A stretch of DNA of 64,000 bases. Source: Paenibacillus sp. S150 (GTDB lineage: Bacteria > Bacillota > Bacilli > Paenibacillales > Paenibacillaceae). The stretch spans positions 108,451-172,450 of the forward strand of contig NZ_JACBYI010000012.1 of assembly GCF_019352175.1 (NCBI RefSeq). The letters are read 5' to 3'. A program made the position numbers and the translations under genes. Positions 26,663 through 35,112 of the stretch are shown in pieces; within the stretch, counting starts at the first letter, position 1, and every line of letters starts with the position of its first letter. The notes under the pieces were generated by a model. The model made no database searches, was not told the DNA's origin, and saw only the letters and a program-made list of their open reading frames with translations.

Positions 26663-28927
26663 TTAAAGGGCCAATGATATCTTCCGGACCCCGCCCGGTG
26701 CGACCCGGAGGCGCGGCCAATCCGCAGAAGCGCATGGCCCCAGCGGTAACCCCGCAGCAGTGGACAGCTCCACGAACAGTTTGACCACAGCCGGATAATC
26801 TGTGGGATTAGCCACCGTCAGAACAGGCTTCCCCTCTTCCTCCTGAAGGGAACACTCTACATGATCGGCGGCCCACAGCAGCCCCTTATCGGGCTGGACG
26901 TAAATACCCGGCACCTCCGCATAGGTCAGCATACTGGACACTTCACACCAGCAGGACAACGGCAGCGCCTCACCGACACGTTCTTCCCCCTCCCAATCAC
27001 TCATATTGACCCGTTCGCTCATATAGCCCGGCGGCATATCCAGCCCGTCCCAGCCCCGGACCGGCCGGTCATGCCGGGATAAATATTGGGTAAGCTGATG
27101 GGCCGTTTCCCTGAGCTGCTCCAGATAAAGGAGATTCCCCGTAGCGCGGAACAGCCTGAACAGCGAATCTCCGGACAGGGTGCAGATGCCGGGGGCGCTG
27201 TGCTTATTCTGCACATTGGCAATCACCGAACCGGCGGTCAGCATCCCAAGACGCTGGAATGTCGAGCCTTCGGGAAAGGCAAAGTTGTACGACACACACC
27301 AGGTAAGGGCCTGCTGGGCCGCCTCCTCTGCCCGCTCCAGCCATTTTGCCTCACCCGTCGTTTCATACAGAACCACAAACGACTCCAGCAGCGCAAAGGC
27401 CGATTCACTGTCCGGGCACTGCAGAATCTCCCCGGGACCGCCGGTGGTTACTCCCTCCAGTGTATAACGGCGGTAATAATAGTCCCCGGCGGCGCACGCA
27501 GCGGTGAGATACACCTCTTCATCCAGATAGCGGCCGTACAGCGCGAGTCCGCCGATGGCCATCGCCCCTCCGGCAGAGCCGCCGGCCAGCATTTCGCCGG
27601 TTCCGGCATGCACCCATTGCCCAAACTGGCCATACCTGCTCCACAGCCGGAGGAAGCCGTCCGCAAGCCTTCGTGTGCCCGTAAGCCACTGCTCCGGCAC
27701 CGGCTCATTCAGCCCCCGCTTGTTCAGTGCGATGAAATGCTTGACCAGAAAGTAGAGCGCATCCGCACTCTTCCGCACAATATGCCACTGTTCCGGGGCA
27801 TCACGGGCCGGGTCGTCGTTGAACTCATCACCATACCAGCGGCCATTGTAGAACACACCGGAGAAAAAACCGGCGGCTGTCTGCCCGCTGAAGATAAAAT
27901 CAACAGTCCGCCGGGCGCGGCGAACCGATTCTTCGCCGCCCTCCAGCAGCAGCGCATAGCTGGACATGCCGCCTCCGACCCACCCGAGCTGCCAGTCCTG
28001 ATGCTTCATATCCACAGTGCCCACGGCATAATAACCATAGGCTCGGTTCCAGTTCATTTCATTATATTTCTTTTCCTGGATCTCCCACGCTGCCGAGAAC
28101 GGCAGACCCCAGGACAGCTCCGGGGTTCCTGTCAGCGACCTCCGCACCTGCGTAAGCACCCCGAACAGCCCGCCTACACTGCTGCATGGAAAGCTGTAGG
28201 CCTGAAAGCTCATATGAATTTTATCGCCTTCCCGGAAATCCGCCCCCCTGTCCATGGAAGGTTCTTCCGTCGTGCACATGTCATATTTAGTGAGCGGCCG
28301 CACGCCGGGAGCACGGAAAGCCACGACCGCGGAGCTCCTGTCCTCCGCCTCCGCCACATGAATGGAGGTCTCTCCGAACTCCGTCCGCTGCCGGGTGAAA
28401 ATCAGACAGCCCTGTCTGCGGACCGGATCATACAGGCCCACCGCAGGCGTCGCCGCATCTCCGGCCAGCAGATGAAAGGCCGAAGGACCATCCCCGTAAG
28501 CCAGCCGGGGCACATCGGTAATCAGCGCGGGGACTTCCGGACCGCGCTCGGGCAGCCTGGTCCAGCAAGGCGGATAGCTGAGCTTGCGCGCCTCAAAGCG
28601 GTTTCCCTTGTACACCGCGCCGGGAACAAGCACATAAGTGGAGGGGGTCCAGGCCGCAAATTCAAAGCGCACCTCTGCGGCAGCTTGTGCGGATTCGCCC
28701 CGGTGCAGCCACTCCACTTCGATTTCAGCGCCGGGATTCTCCCCGTTTACTGCGGCATAGCTCAGTGAAATCTCCCACCCCGCAGCTTCGCCTGCGGCGA
28801 GAAAGGTCTTCTTCTCGGCAGCCGCCCAATCGGTGTGGCATTCCCCCATGGGCTTAGCCGCCTCAAACGTATGCGACGAGAAGGCCAGCTTGGCACCGGC
28901 GGCTTCCAGCAGAAGCTCAAGCTTCAT
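26663..28927 (-). CDS. Putative (alpha/alpha)-toroid glycosidase-like protein
   Basis: A 754-residue cytoplasmic protein that I do not recognise as a named family. The first 300 residues are beta-rich. From about residue 320 on, helical repeats rich in aromatic residues and Gly appear (NRAYGYYAVGTVD, KHQDWQLGWVGGGMSSYA, GGSAGGAMAIGGLALYGRYL), as in six-hairpin glycosidases and lyases. The ATG at 28927 is about seven bases behind AAGGGG and overlaps the end of the upstream beta-helix gene by 11 bases, which indicates translational coupling. It probably degrades the same glycan as that protein. No catalytic residues can be named with confidence. A short hairpin (26643-26658) follows the stop. 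Confidence 0.75.
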   Translation of the reverse strand: MKLELLLEAAGAKLAFSSHTFEAAKPMGECHTDWAAAEKKTFLAAGEAAGWEISLSYAAVNGENPGAEIEVEWLHRGESAQAAAEVRFEFAAWTPSTYVLVPGAVYKGNRFEARKLSYPPCWTRLPERGPEVPALITDVPRLAYGDGPSAFHLLAGDAATPAVGLYDPVRRQGCLIFTRQRTEFGETSIHVAEAEDRSSAVVAFRAPGVRPLTKYDMCTTEEPSMDRGADFREGDKIHMSFQAYSFPCSSVGGLFGVLTQVRRSLTGTPELSWGLPFSAAWEIQEKKYNEMNWNRAYGYYAVGTVDMKHQDWQLGWVGGGMSSYALLLEGGEESVRRARRTVDFIFSGQTAAGFFSGVFYNGRWYGDEFNDDPARDAPEQWHIVRKSADALYFLVKHFIALNKRGLNEPVPEQWLTGTRRLADGFLRLWSRYGQFGQWVHAGTGEMLAGGSAGGAMAIGGLALYGRYLDEEVYLTAACAAGDYYYRRYTLEGVTTGGPGEILQCPDSESAFALLESFVVLYETTGEAKWLERAEEAAQQALTWCVSYNFAFPEGSTFQRLGMLTAGSVIANVQNKHSAPGICTLSGDSLFRLFRATGNLLYLEQLRETAHQLTQYLSRHDRPVRGWDGLDMPPGYMSERVNMSDWEGEERVGEALPLSCWCEVSSMLTYAEVPGIYVQPDKGLLWAADHVECSLQEEEGKPVLTVANPTDYPAVVKLFVELSTAAGLPLGPCASADWPRLRVAPGGVRKISLAL

Positions 28928-31118
28928 CTGCATTCCCCTTTTCTCCAGCGGATAATCCCGCAGCTCCTCCGGTTTCCGTTCCAACTCCAGTCCCCCTTGC
29001 ACTACCGGCCTCTTCTCTCCAGTTCTCCCGCGGGCCAATGAGGGAGAAATCGATATCCTCCCAGCCTAATCCATAGACAGGTGAAGACGGGCGGAGACGG
29101 TAGTCTCCTGCCGCCCCATCGACGAAGCCGGGAGCAGCCAAGAGCGTTCCCGCGTCATACTTGCCGTCCAGAACGGAGCGCCAAGCCGCCCAATCATACT
29201 CATTGCCCCATACCTCATTGCGTCCCGCAGGCTCTGCCGGCAGCTCGCCTGAAATCCGGCAGGAGGCTCCGCTGCGCCAGAACAGATTGCGGTCCGCCGC
29301 CCGGAAGCGCTCCGGGCTCCAATTGACGAAGCAGTACAGATGACCGGAATCGGCGATAATATTGCCCTCCACCGTGATGTCCCGGTTGGCTTCGCCCACC
29401 ATTTCCTGCGAGCCTATGGCATTGACCGCCTGCGGATTATCCACCATCAGATTGTTCCGGATCACATTGCCGATTCCTTTGGAGAAAATCGTCATCCAGA
29501 GCTTCCCTTCCCCTGTGCTGTACAGATGATCGAGCACGTTGTGCGTCACCTCTACATCATCCGAGGCATCATCCAGGTAAATGCCAAAGCCAAAGGAAAA
29601 GTGGATGCCGCTGTGATGCAGCCGGTTGCCATGAATCACATTCCGGCGGCCGATGCCCCAGGATTCGACCAGCCCTCCGTCCTGGCTGCCGGTCATCACC
29701 TCTGAAATATCGTTGTACCTGATGCTGTTGCTTCTGGTAAACAGGAAATCCCAATGATTCTCCCAGGTAACGGGAACACCCCACAGCGAATCCGGCATCA
29801 GCTGATGCCGCTGCCCTTTCAGCGAAATTCCGTAGCGGGGCATCTGCGAGATTAGATTATGCGAGACTACACAGTCTCCGCATTGGTACAGAAGGATACC
29901 GCTGCCGTGGCCGACAAGCTCGCCTCCGTGACTGATCCGGTTATTGGTAATCAGATGGTTCCTGTTCTGATCGGCCGCTGCCGGTCCGGCAAAACCGCCC
30001 TCACCGGGAGCATACCCCGCGGCGTACACCGCCGTATGGCCGATCCCTTCAATCCGGTTCCCCGCCAGCGTAATCCTCTCGGCGCAGCGGTCGAGAAAGA
30101 TGCCGCAGGCGCCCGACCCCCGAATGGTACAGGCGGATATTTCGACATCTGCGGCATTGCGGATATAGACCACTCCGTTCCTGTGCTCGTCAGGCTCGGC
30201 ATTGTCCATTCCCGGTTCACTGCGCATCATCCGGTAATCCGCATAGAAATCGGTACAGGCCAGAGTAAGTCCCTGGAACGCGAGGCCGGAAACCCGCTCC
30301 GCTTCGTCTTCTCCATATATTTCAAGCAGCCGCAGGAGCTTGGGCGCAATTACCGTCTGTAACAGGGGATTCCCGTTCCTTGGGCGGTAATACAGCCTAT
30401 CCGCTGCCTCATCCAGATGGTATTGTCCGGGTTCGCGGAGAAATTCCAGCGCCCCTTGCAGAAAATAGCGTGAGCCTTCCCCAATGCCCCAGGTACAGGG
30501 GCGCTCCAGTTCAATCGTTCTTGCCGCCGGGTCTATCCGCCGCACCGGGATCGTCTCGGAGCACCAGTTCCATTCCCCTTCCCCCGGCCAGACAAACAGC
30601 TGCATGGCCGCCGGGTCCAGCTGCTCCGGCACCTCCCCTTCCCGGAAGAGGATGCCTTCACGTTCTTTTCCCGCAAGCGCACCGGCTTCGAAGTAGCCTG
30701 AGGCGGGCAGGCGGGCCTTATAGACCCGCTCCCCGTCGGCATATAAGGTCTGGAACCGGGTTCCCTGCGGCAATGCGGCGCGCCAGATCCCATCACGCCA
30801 CACCGTCCAGCCGGAGAGGACAGTGCCGCCCAGCAGAACAGGGACTTCTCCCTCCGCATTGCGGTAGGTCACACGGCAGTCACCTGCTGCGTCTCGACTG
30901 CCGAACCGCAGCGGCGCTGCCAGCTCATAGGTTCCGCCGCGGAGGAAAACAGTGATCCGGCGATATTGCCCGCTGCGCACGGCTTCACGCACCGCCTTCT
31001 GCGCAGCCTCAATGGTGCGGAAGGGCAGATTCCGGCTTCCGCCCGCGGAGTCGTCCCCGCTGCCGGGGTGTACATACAGCTGCAATTCGAATTCATTGTT
31101 CCGGTTGGTTGCTTCCAT
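28917..31118 (-). CDS. Parallel beta-helix glycosidase-like protein (GH141-like pattern)
   Basis: A 733-residue protein without signal peptide. The opening LYVHPGSGDDSAGGSRNLPF and the block VFLRGGTYELAAPLRFGSRD, followed by LLGGTVLSGW and LYADGERVYKARLPASGYF, resembles the start of GH141-type and related right-handed beta-helix proteins. The central part has repeated beta-helix rungs (AGNRIEGIGHTAVYA, NRISHGGELVGHGSGILLYQ, YNDISEVMTGSQDGG). The substrate is unknown; a plant cell-wall side chain is plausible from the locus. It is the first gene of a minus-strand unit with the toroid protein and probably the AraC regulator. Confidence 0.75.
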   Translation of the reverse strand: MEATNRNNEFELQLYVHPGSGDDSAGGSRNLPFRTIEAAQKAVREAVRSGQYRRITVFLRGGTYELAAPLRFGSRDAAGDCRVTYRNAEGEVPVLLGGTVLSGWTVWRDGIWRAALPQGTRFQTLYADGERVYKARLPASGYFEAGALAGKEREGILFREGEVPEQLDPAAMQLFVWPGEGEWNWCSETIPVRRIDPAARTIELERPCTWGIGEGSRYFLQGALEFLREPGQYHLDEAADRLYYRPRNGNPLLQTVIAPKLLRLLEIYGEDEAERVSGLAFQGLTLACTDFYADYRMMRSEPGMDNAEPDEHRNGVVYIRNAADVEISACTIRGSGACGIFLDRCAERITLAGNRIEGIGHTAVYAAGYAPGEGGFAGPAAADQNRNHLITNNRISHGGELVGHGSGILLYQCGDCVVSHNLISQMPRYGISLKGQRHQLMPDSLWGVPVTWENHWDFLFTRSNSIRYNDISEVMTGSQDGGLVESWGIGRRNVIHGNRLHHSGIHFSFGFGIYLDDASDDVEVTHNVLDHLYSTGEGKLWMTIFSKGIGNVIRNNLMVDNPQAVNAIGSQEMVGEANRDITVEGNIIADSGHLYCFVNWSPERFRAADRNLFWRSGASCRISGELPAEPAGRNEVWGNEYDWAAWRSVLDGKYDAGTLLAAPGFVDGAAGDYRLRPSSPVYGLGWEDIDFSLIGPRENWREEAGSARGTGVGTETGGAAGLSAGEKGNADEA

Positions 31119-31294
31119 TGAATTTCATCCTCTCTTTGACCTTGACTCCTGCGGAAAGACGCCCTGCACGAAGATGCCGGCGCTGCCGCCTATGCCTCCA
31201 GCATGCGGGGGCTGCGCCGCAGATTCTACTGTTCAATGTTGCACTTGCTCATAATCCGGCTGTATTTTTTCCGATTTACTGTTCTATTCCTGCA

Positions 31295-31338
31295 CCAAAC
31301 GGCTACACCGTCCTTCACTGGACAGCGCAGCCGTTTGG
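31295..31338. repeat. Dispersed hairpin repeat, copy A
   Basis: CCAAACGGCT and AGCCGTTTGG form a 10-bp stem around an inner GTCC/GGAC stem. Sequences of the same plan occur at 50414-50450, 50511-50550 and 51572-51612. It lies in the 468-bp gap 31119-31586, which also has a TACTTTTTCCCGCTATT motif at about 31408 and no gene. Confidence 0.7.
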
Positions 31339-31522
31339 GATTTCAATATTAAGCTTGCCCGGGACCTTCCAATTCCCCCCCCATTCAGGGGAATACGCTT
31401 AAATTAAATTTACTTTTTCCCGCTATTCAAGTGCACTAATTCCACGCAGTTTAACTTATCCTCAACTTTTGCACACCTTATCCGCCATAAAGGAAATTAA
31501 TATTTTCTTAACAAGCGCAAAA

Positions 31523-31559
31523 GAGGCTTCCGCCGGCCAGCAGCCGCTGCGAAAGCCTC
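31523..31559 (-). terminator. Terminator of the 1090-residue secreted protein gene
   Basis: On the minus strand GAGGCTTTCGCAGCGG pairs imperfectly with CCGGCGGAAGCCTC and is followed by TTTT, about 30 bases after the stop codon at 31587. Confidence 0.75.
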
Positions 31560-31586
31560 CCGTCATTCCGATAAACTCCGCCGGAT

Positions 31587-34500
31587 TTATTGAATCGGAG
31601 CCAGATGCGCACCGTCGATCACGGTAAATGCCGAACCCCCGCCCGGGGTGGTCCAGGCTACAGCCAGAGAGTCATCTCCCTGGTCTTCCTTATGCAGCGC
31701 CTCCACGTAATAGCGCTGTCCAGCCGTCAATGTAATCTGGCCGGATTTCTGCGAGGACTGATAGTTCCAATTGCCGGCGGGCGTCCATCCGGCTATGCTG
31801 GCGATTTTGACTTTATCCGCGGCGCTGTCCGTTGTGCTGAGCCACAGCTCACAGTCATTGTCTCCGGCAATCGCGAATTGGTAGACCCCGGTTACTGTTG
31901 GCACTATATATCCTCTGACGCGCTCCCCGTAGCTGTCGGCCCAGTTGGAGGGTGCCTGGAAGCTGGTAAGTGCCGTAACTCCCGTCGGTGTTGTACTCAC
32001 CGGAATGCTGGAAACTGAACTTCCGGCAATATTGCTCCAGTATTCCCGGGTAATCGTGCCGGTCTGGGTTGGGCCGCCGGGAGCAGCATCTGTGGTGACG
32101 CTCAGCGCACTGCTGGCTGCCGAGACATTGCCCGCTGCGTCTCTGGCCTTAACCGTGAAGCTGTAAGCCGTGCCTGCGCTCAGGCCGCTCACTGTAAAGC
32201 TCGTGCCGGCGGCCGTACCGGCAAGCGTGGTCCCCCGGTATATGTCATAGCCGGTTACGCCGACATTGTCGGTGGACGCGCTCCAGCTTAGAGTAACGCT
32301 CGTCGAGGTTTTTGACGGCGCACTCAGATTGTTCGGGACACTGGGAGCCTGTGTATCGCCGGGACCGGATGTTGGTGTCGGTGTCGGTGTTGGTGTCGGT
32401 GTTGGTGTCGGTGTCGGGCTAGGACTGGGTCCCGGGTTGCCGCTTCCTCCTTCGTTGACATCACAGGTTTTGTAATAGCCGACGGCCGGATCAGTGCCGA
32501 AGCCGTTCGTCGAGCACATGACGGTATTCGTAAAGGTCCCGTAGGCGTAGCTGCTGTTCGCCCCAAAGCGCACCTGCTTGGTGCCCGTAAAGCTGCACGG
32601 ATTATTTTCGCCCGCACAATGCACCCAATTGGCCGAAGAAACCAGTGTCGTTACGCTCAGCGTATTGCTGGCTGCCGACAGGTTGCCCGCCGCGTCCTTC
32701 GCTCTGACGGTGAAGTTATAGGCCGTGCTTGCGCTCAGGCCGGTCACTTCAAAGCTTAAAGCCCCCGTCGTGGAGCCGGCCAGCACGCCGTCTTTATAAA
32801 TATTGTAGCCCGTGACGCCGATATTGTCGGTCGAGCCGCTCCAGGTCAGGCTCACGCTTATGTCTGTTTTCGCTGGCGAAGCCAGATTCGCCGGAGCGCT
32901 TGGCGCTGAAGTGTCCGGGGCGTTGGTGGTCACGCTCAGGGCGCTGCTTGCCGCCGACACATTGCCCGCCGCATCAACCGCCTTAACCGTGAAGCTGTAG
33001 GCGGTATTGGCTGTAAGTCCGGTTACAGTATAGGAGGTTGCGTTTGCGCCTGTTGTAGAACCTGCGCTTACACCGTTTTTGTAAATATTATAGCCGTAAA
33101 CGCCGACGTTATCGGTCGATGCCGCCCATGCCAGGCTCACGCTGGTGTCCGTCTTCGCAGGCGAGCTTAGGCTTGAGGGCGCCGTAGGCGCCGTGGTATC
33201 CGGAGGTCCGGCATTGACGGTGATGGTCTGCTCCTTCACGCCCGCACGGCCGCCGTTATCCCAGACGCCAAGAATGACATGGTAGGTGCCTGCCTTCTGG
33301 TACGTATAAGTCGGACTCACCGCCGTAACCGGAATGCCTTCCCCAAGGTCCCACAGATTCTCAACAATCGTCCCGTTGTCTGTGGAGGTGTTGGTGAACG
33401 TGACGGATTGGCCGAGCTGGACCGTGAGCGGTGCGGTGAAATTGGCCACAGGCTTCGGATCACTGAAGCCGCGGCTGGTCAGCTGCGTATTGGTGCCGTT
33501 GCCGCTGACCGTATTGCCGCTCCATTCCAGATCAGCCGCAGACGACGGATACTGATCAATGGACGGTCCCCCGTTGCCTGTAATGGTGTTATTAATGAAG
33601 CTTAGACGATCCACACCGGAAGCCGATGTAATCTCAATGGCCTTTCTTCCGTTATTGAGGATCTGGTTGCTGTCAAAGGTAATGTTCTTCGTGTCTCCAT
33701 GGATGCGGACAGCGTTGCCGTCATAACCGGGATAGGCGGCTGCCGGGTTGCCGACCGGGCCGTTCCTCCACGTGTTTTTATAGAAATACTGATATTGCTC
33801 AGTTGCGCCTGTACCGGCCCCCTGCAGCTGCATGCCCCACATGACAATGTTCTGAACCGTATTGTAGTTCCACAGCTGGTAGCCGGTACCGGGAGACTGC
33901 TGCATCCCCACCTGCTGGCCGCCGTCCACCAGATTGCCGGAGGTCACGCCGTGATCGACCATAACCTCCAGCCCCATGTTGCCGACGGAGCCGTCCGTCG
34001 CCTTGACCACATTGTTCCGCACTGCGATATATTTCGAGCGGACGGTACTGATCCAATGGTCGACATTATTATTCTCGACGAGAGAATAATCGACATTCGT
34101 ATGCAGCTCGATGCCGAGCCCTTCCATCTTTTTGCCGGTGCCGGTAATTGTATTTCCCCGGACAATTGCGTAAGGACTGTCGTCATTCACGAATATGCCG
34201 CCGCGGCCGGTATCCGAAATGGTGTTGTTCTCAATCAGCGCATAGCTGGAGCCCCATCCGGCCCGCACCCCGGCCCCCCAATCGGAATTGACGCCGCTGT
34301 TGCTTATGATATTGCCGGAAATCTCGAGATGGGTGGAGTTGATGGCATATAGCGCAAAGGGTCCGAAGCCGCTGGAGGCTACAAAATCCTTGACCCGTAA
34401 ATTGCGCATTTTATTGCCGTCGCTGTCTTCGGAGGTGACCGCCGACTGCGCCGCCGTATTGTTGCCGCCGTCAAGTGTCATGTCCGCTACTTCCGCGTTG

Positions 34501-34859
34501 ACCGCATTATGCAGGTAGAAGAAGGCGGAAGCCGTAGCTCCGGGGGTGAACTTGATGATAGTTGTATCCCGGCTGGCCCCTGCAATCTTGACTCCGGACT
34601 TGCCGTTAACCGTTCCGGATAAATAATAAGTACCCGCCGGAAAGAGTACCGTGTCCCCGCTGCCCGCTGCGTTTATGGCACTTTGAACCGCCGCTTTATC
34701 ATCAGCCGTGTCTGCGCCATTCGCACCGTAAGCGGTTACATTTACTGTCGCGGCAAAAGCCGTCGGTGCCGGTACTGCCGGCAGGACAATCGAAATGGCA
34801 CTTAGAACGCACAGCACCCGCATTTTCAGTTTTGAGGCGTGTTTGAGCTTGCTTATCAT
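31587..34859 (-). CDS. Secreted multidomain beta-helix protein with PKD, Fn3 and PA14 domains
   Basis: A 1090-residue exported protein. A signal peptide ends near PTAFAA (about residue 36). A pectate-lyase-superfamily beta-helix follows (VNVTAYGANGADTADDKAAV to about residue 480). Then come a PKD domain (KPVANFTAPLTVQLGQSVTF), two fibronectin type III modules starting with TAPTAPSSL and SAPSAPANL, a small domain with four Cys (WVHCAGENNPCSF to YYKTCDVNEG), a Pro-Thr linker, a third Fn3 and a C-terminal PA14 domain. The likely role is an extracellular polysaccharide-cleaving enzyme with carbohydrate-binding modules. The catalytic class (lyase or hydrolase) is not determinable. GGAGGG precedes the ATG. 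It is divergent from the AraC-type regulator at 35113. Confidence 0.88.
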   Translation of the reverse strand: MISKLKHASKLKMRVLCVLSAISIVLPAVPAPTAFAATVNVTAYGANGADTADDKAAVQSAINAAGSGDTVLFPAGTYYLSGTVNGKSGVKIAGASRDTTIIKFTPGATASAFFYLHNAVNAEVADMTLDGGNNTAAQSAVTSEDSDGNKMRNLRVKDFVASSGFGPFALYAINSTHLEISGNIISNSGVNSDWGAGVRAGWGSSYALIENNTISDTGRGGIFVNDDSPYAIVRGNTITGTGKKMEGLGIELHTNVDYSLVENNNVDHWISTVRSKYIAVRNNVVKATDGSVGNMGLEVMVDHGVTSGNLVDGGQQVGMQQSPGTGYQLWNYNTVQNIVMWGMQLQGAGTGATEQYQYFYKNTWRNGPVGNPAAAYPGYDGNAVRIHGDTKNITFDSNQILNNGRKAIEITSASGVDRLSFINNTITGNGGPSIDQYPSSAADLEWSGNTVSGNGTNTQLTSRGFSDPKPVANFTAPLTVQLGQSVTFTNTSTDNGTIVENLWDLGEGIPVTAVSPTYTYQKAGTYHVILGVWDNGGRAGVKEQTITVNAGPPDTTAPTAPSSLSSPAKTDTSVSLAWAASTDNVGVYGYNIYKNGVSAGSTTGANATSYTVTGLTANTAYSFTVKAVDAAGNVSAASSALSVTTNAPDTSAPSAPANLASPAKTDISVSLTWSGSTDNIGVTGYNIYKDGVLAGSTTGALSFEVTGLSASTAYNFTVRAKDAAGNLSAASNTLSVTTLVSSANWVHCAGENNPCSFTGTKQVRFGANSSYAYGTFTNTVMCSTNGFGTDPAVGYYKTCDVNEGGSGNPGPSPSPTPTPTPTPTPTPTPTSGPGDTQAPSVPNNLSAPSKTSTSVTLSWSASTDNVGVTGYDIYRGTTLAGTAAGTSFTVSGLSAGTAYSFTVKARDAAGNVSAASSALSVTTDAAPGGPTQTGTITREYWSNIAGSSVSSIPVSTTPTGVTALTSFQAPSNWADSYGERVRGYIVPTVTGVYQFAIAGDNDCELWLSTTDSAADKVKIASIAGWTPAGNWNYQSSQKSGQITLTAGQRYYVEALHKEDQGDDSLAVAWTTPGGGSAFTVIDGAHLAPIQ

Positions 34860-35112
34860 CTTCGTAAATCCCTCCCCTTCATTTCTGAATCGGCTGCAGA
34901 TGCCGCCCTCGGGCAGACTTATCCGCCTCCCGGGACATCTCCCCCTAATCTTGCCATAGAATCTGGGAGCGGGATACTGTTCAATTTATCAAAAGCTTTA
35001 TTTTTTAAGAATTACCCCGGATGCCGCACAAAAAGCCTTGCACCCCTATTCATTTTTGTTTACAACTATAGAGTAGCTTCTCCATCAAGTCCGCGGCAAA
35101 GGGGCTGAACTC

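Noticed and set aside
27086..28768. A 560-codon frame opposite the toroid protein
   Set aside because: Shadow of the minus-strand gene: no ribosome site, no recognisable domain, unusual composition.
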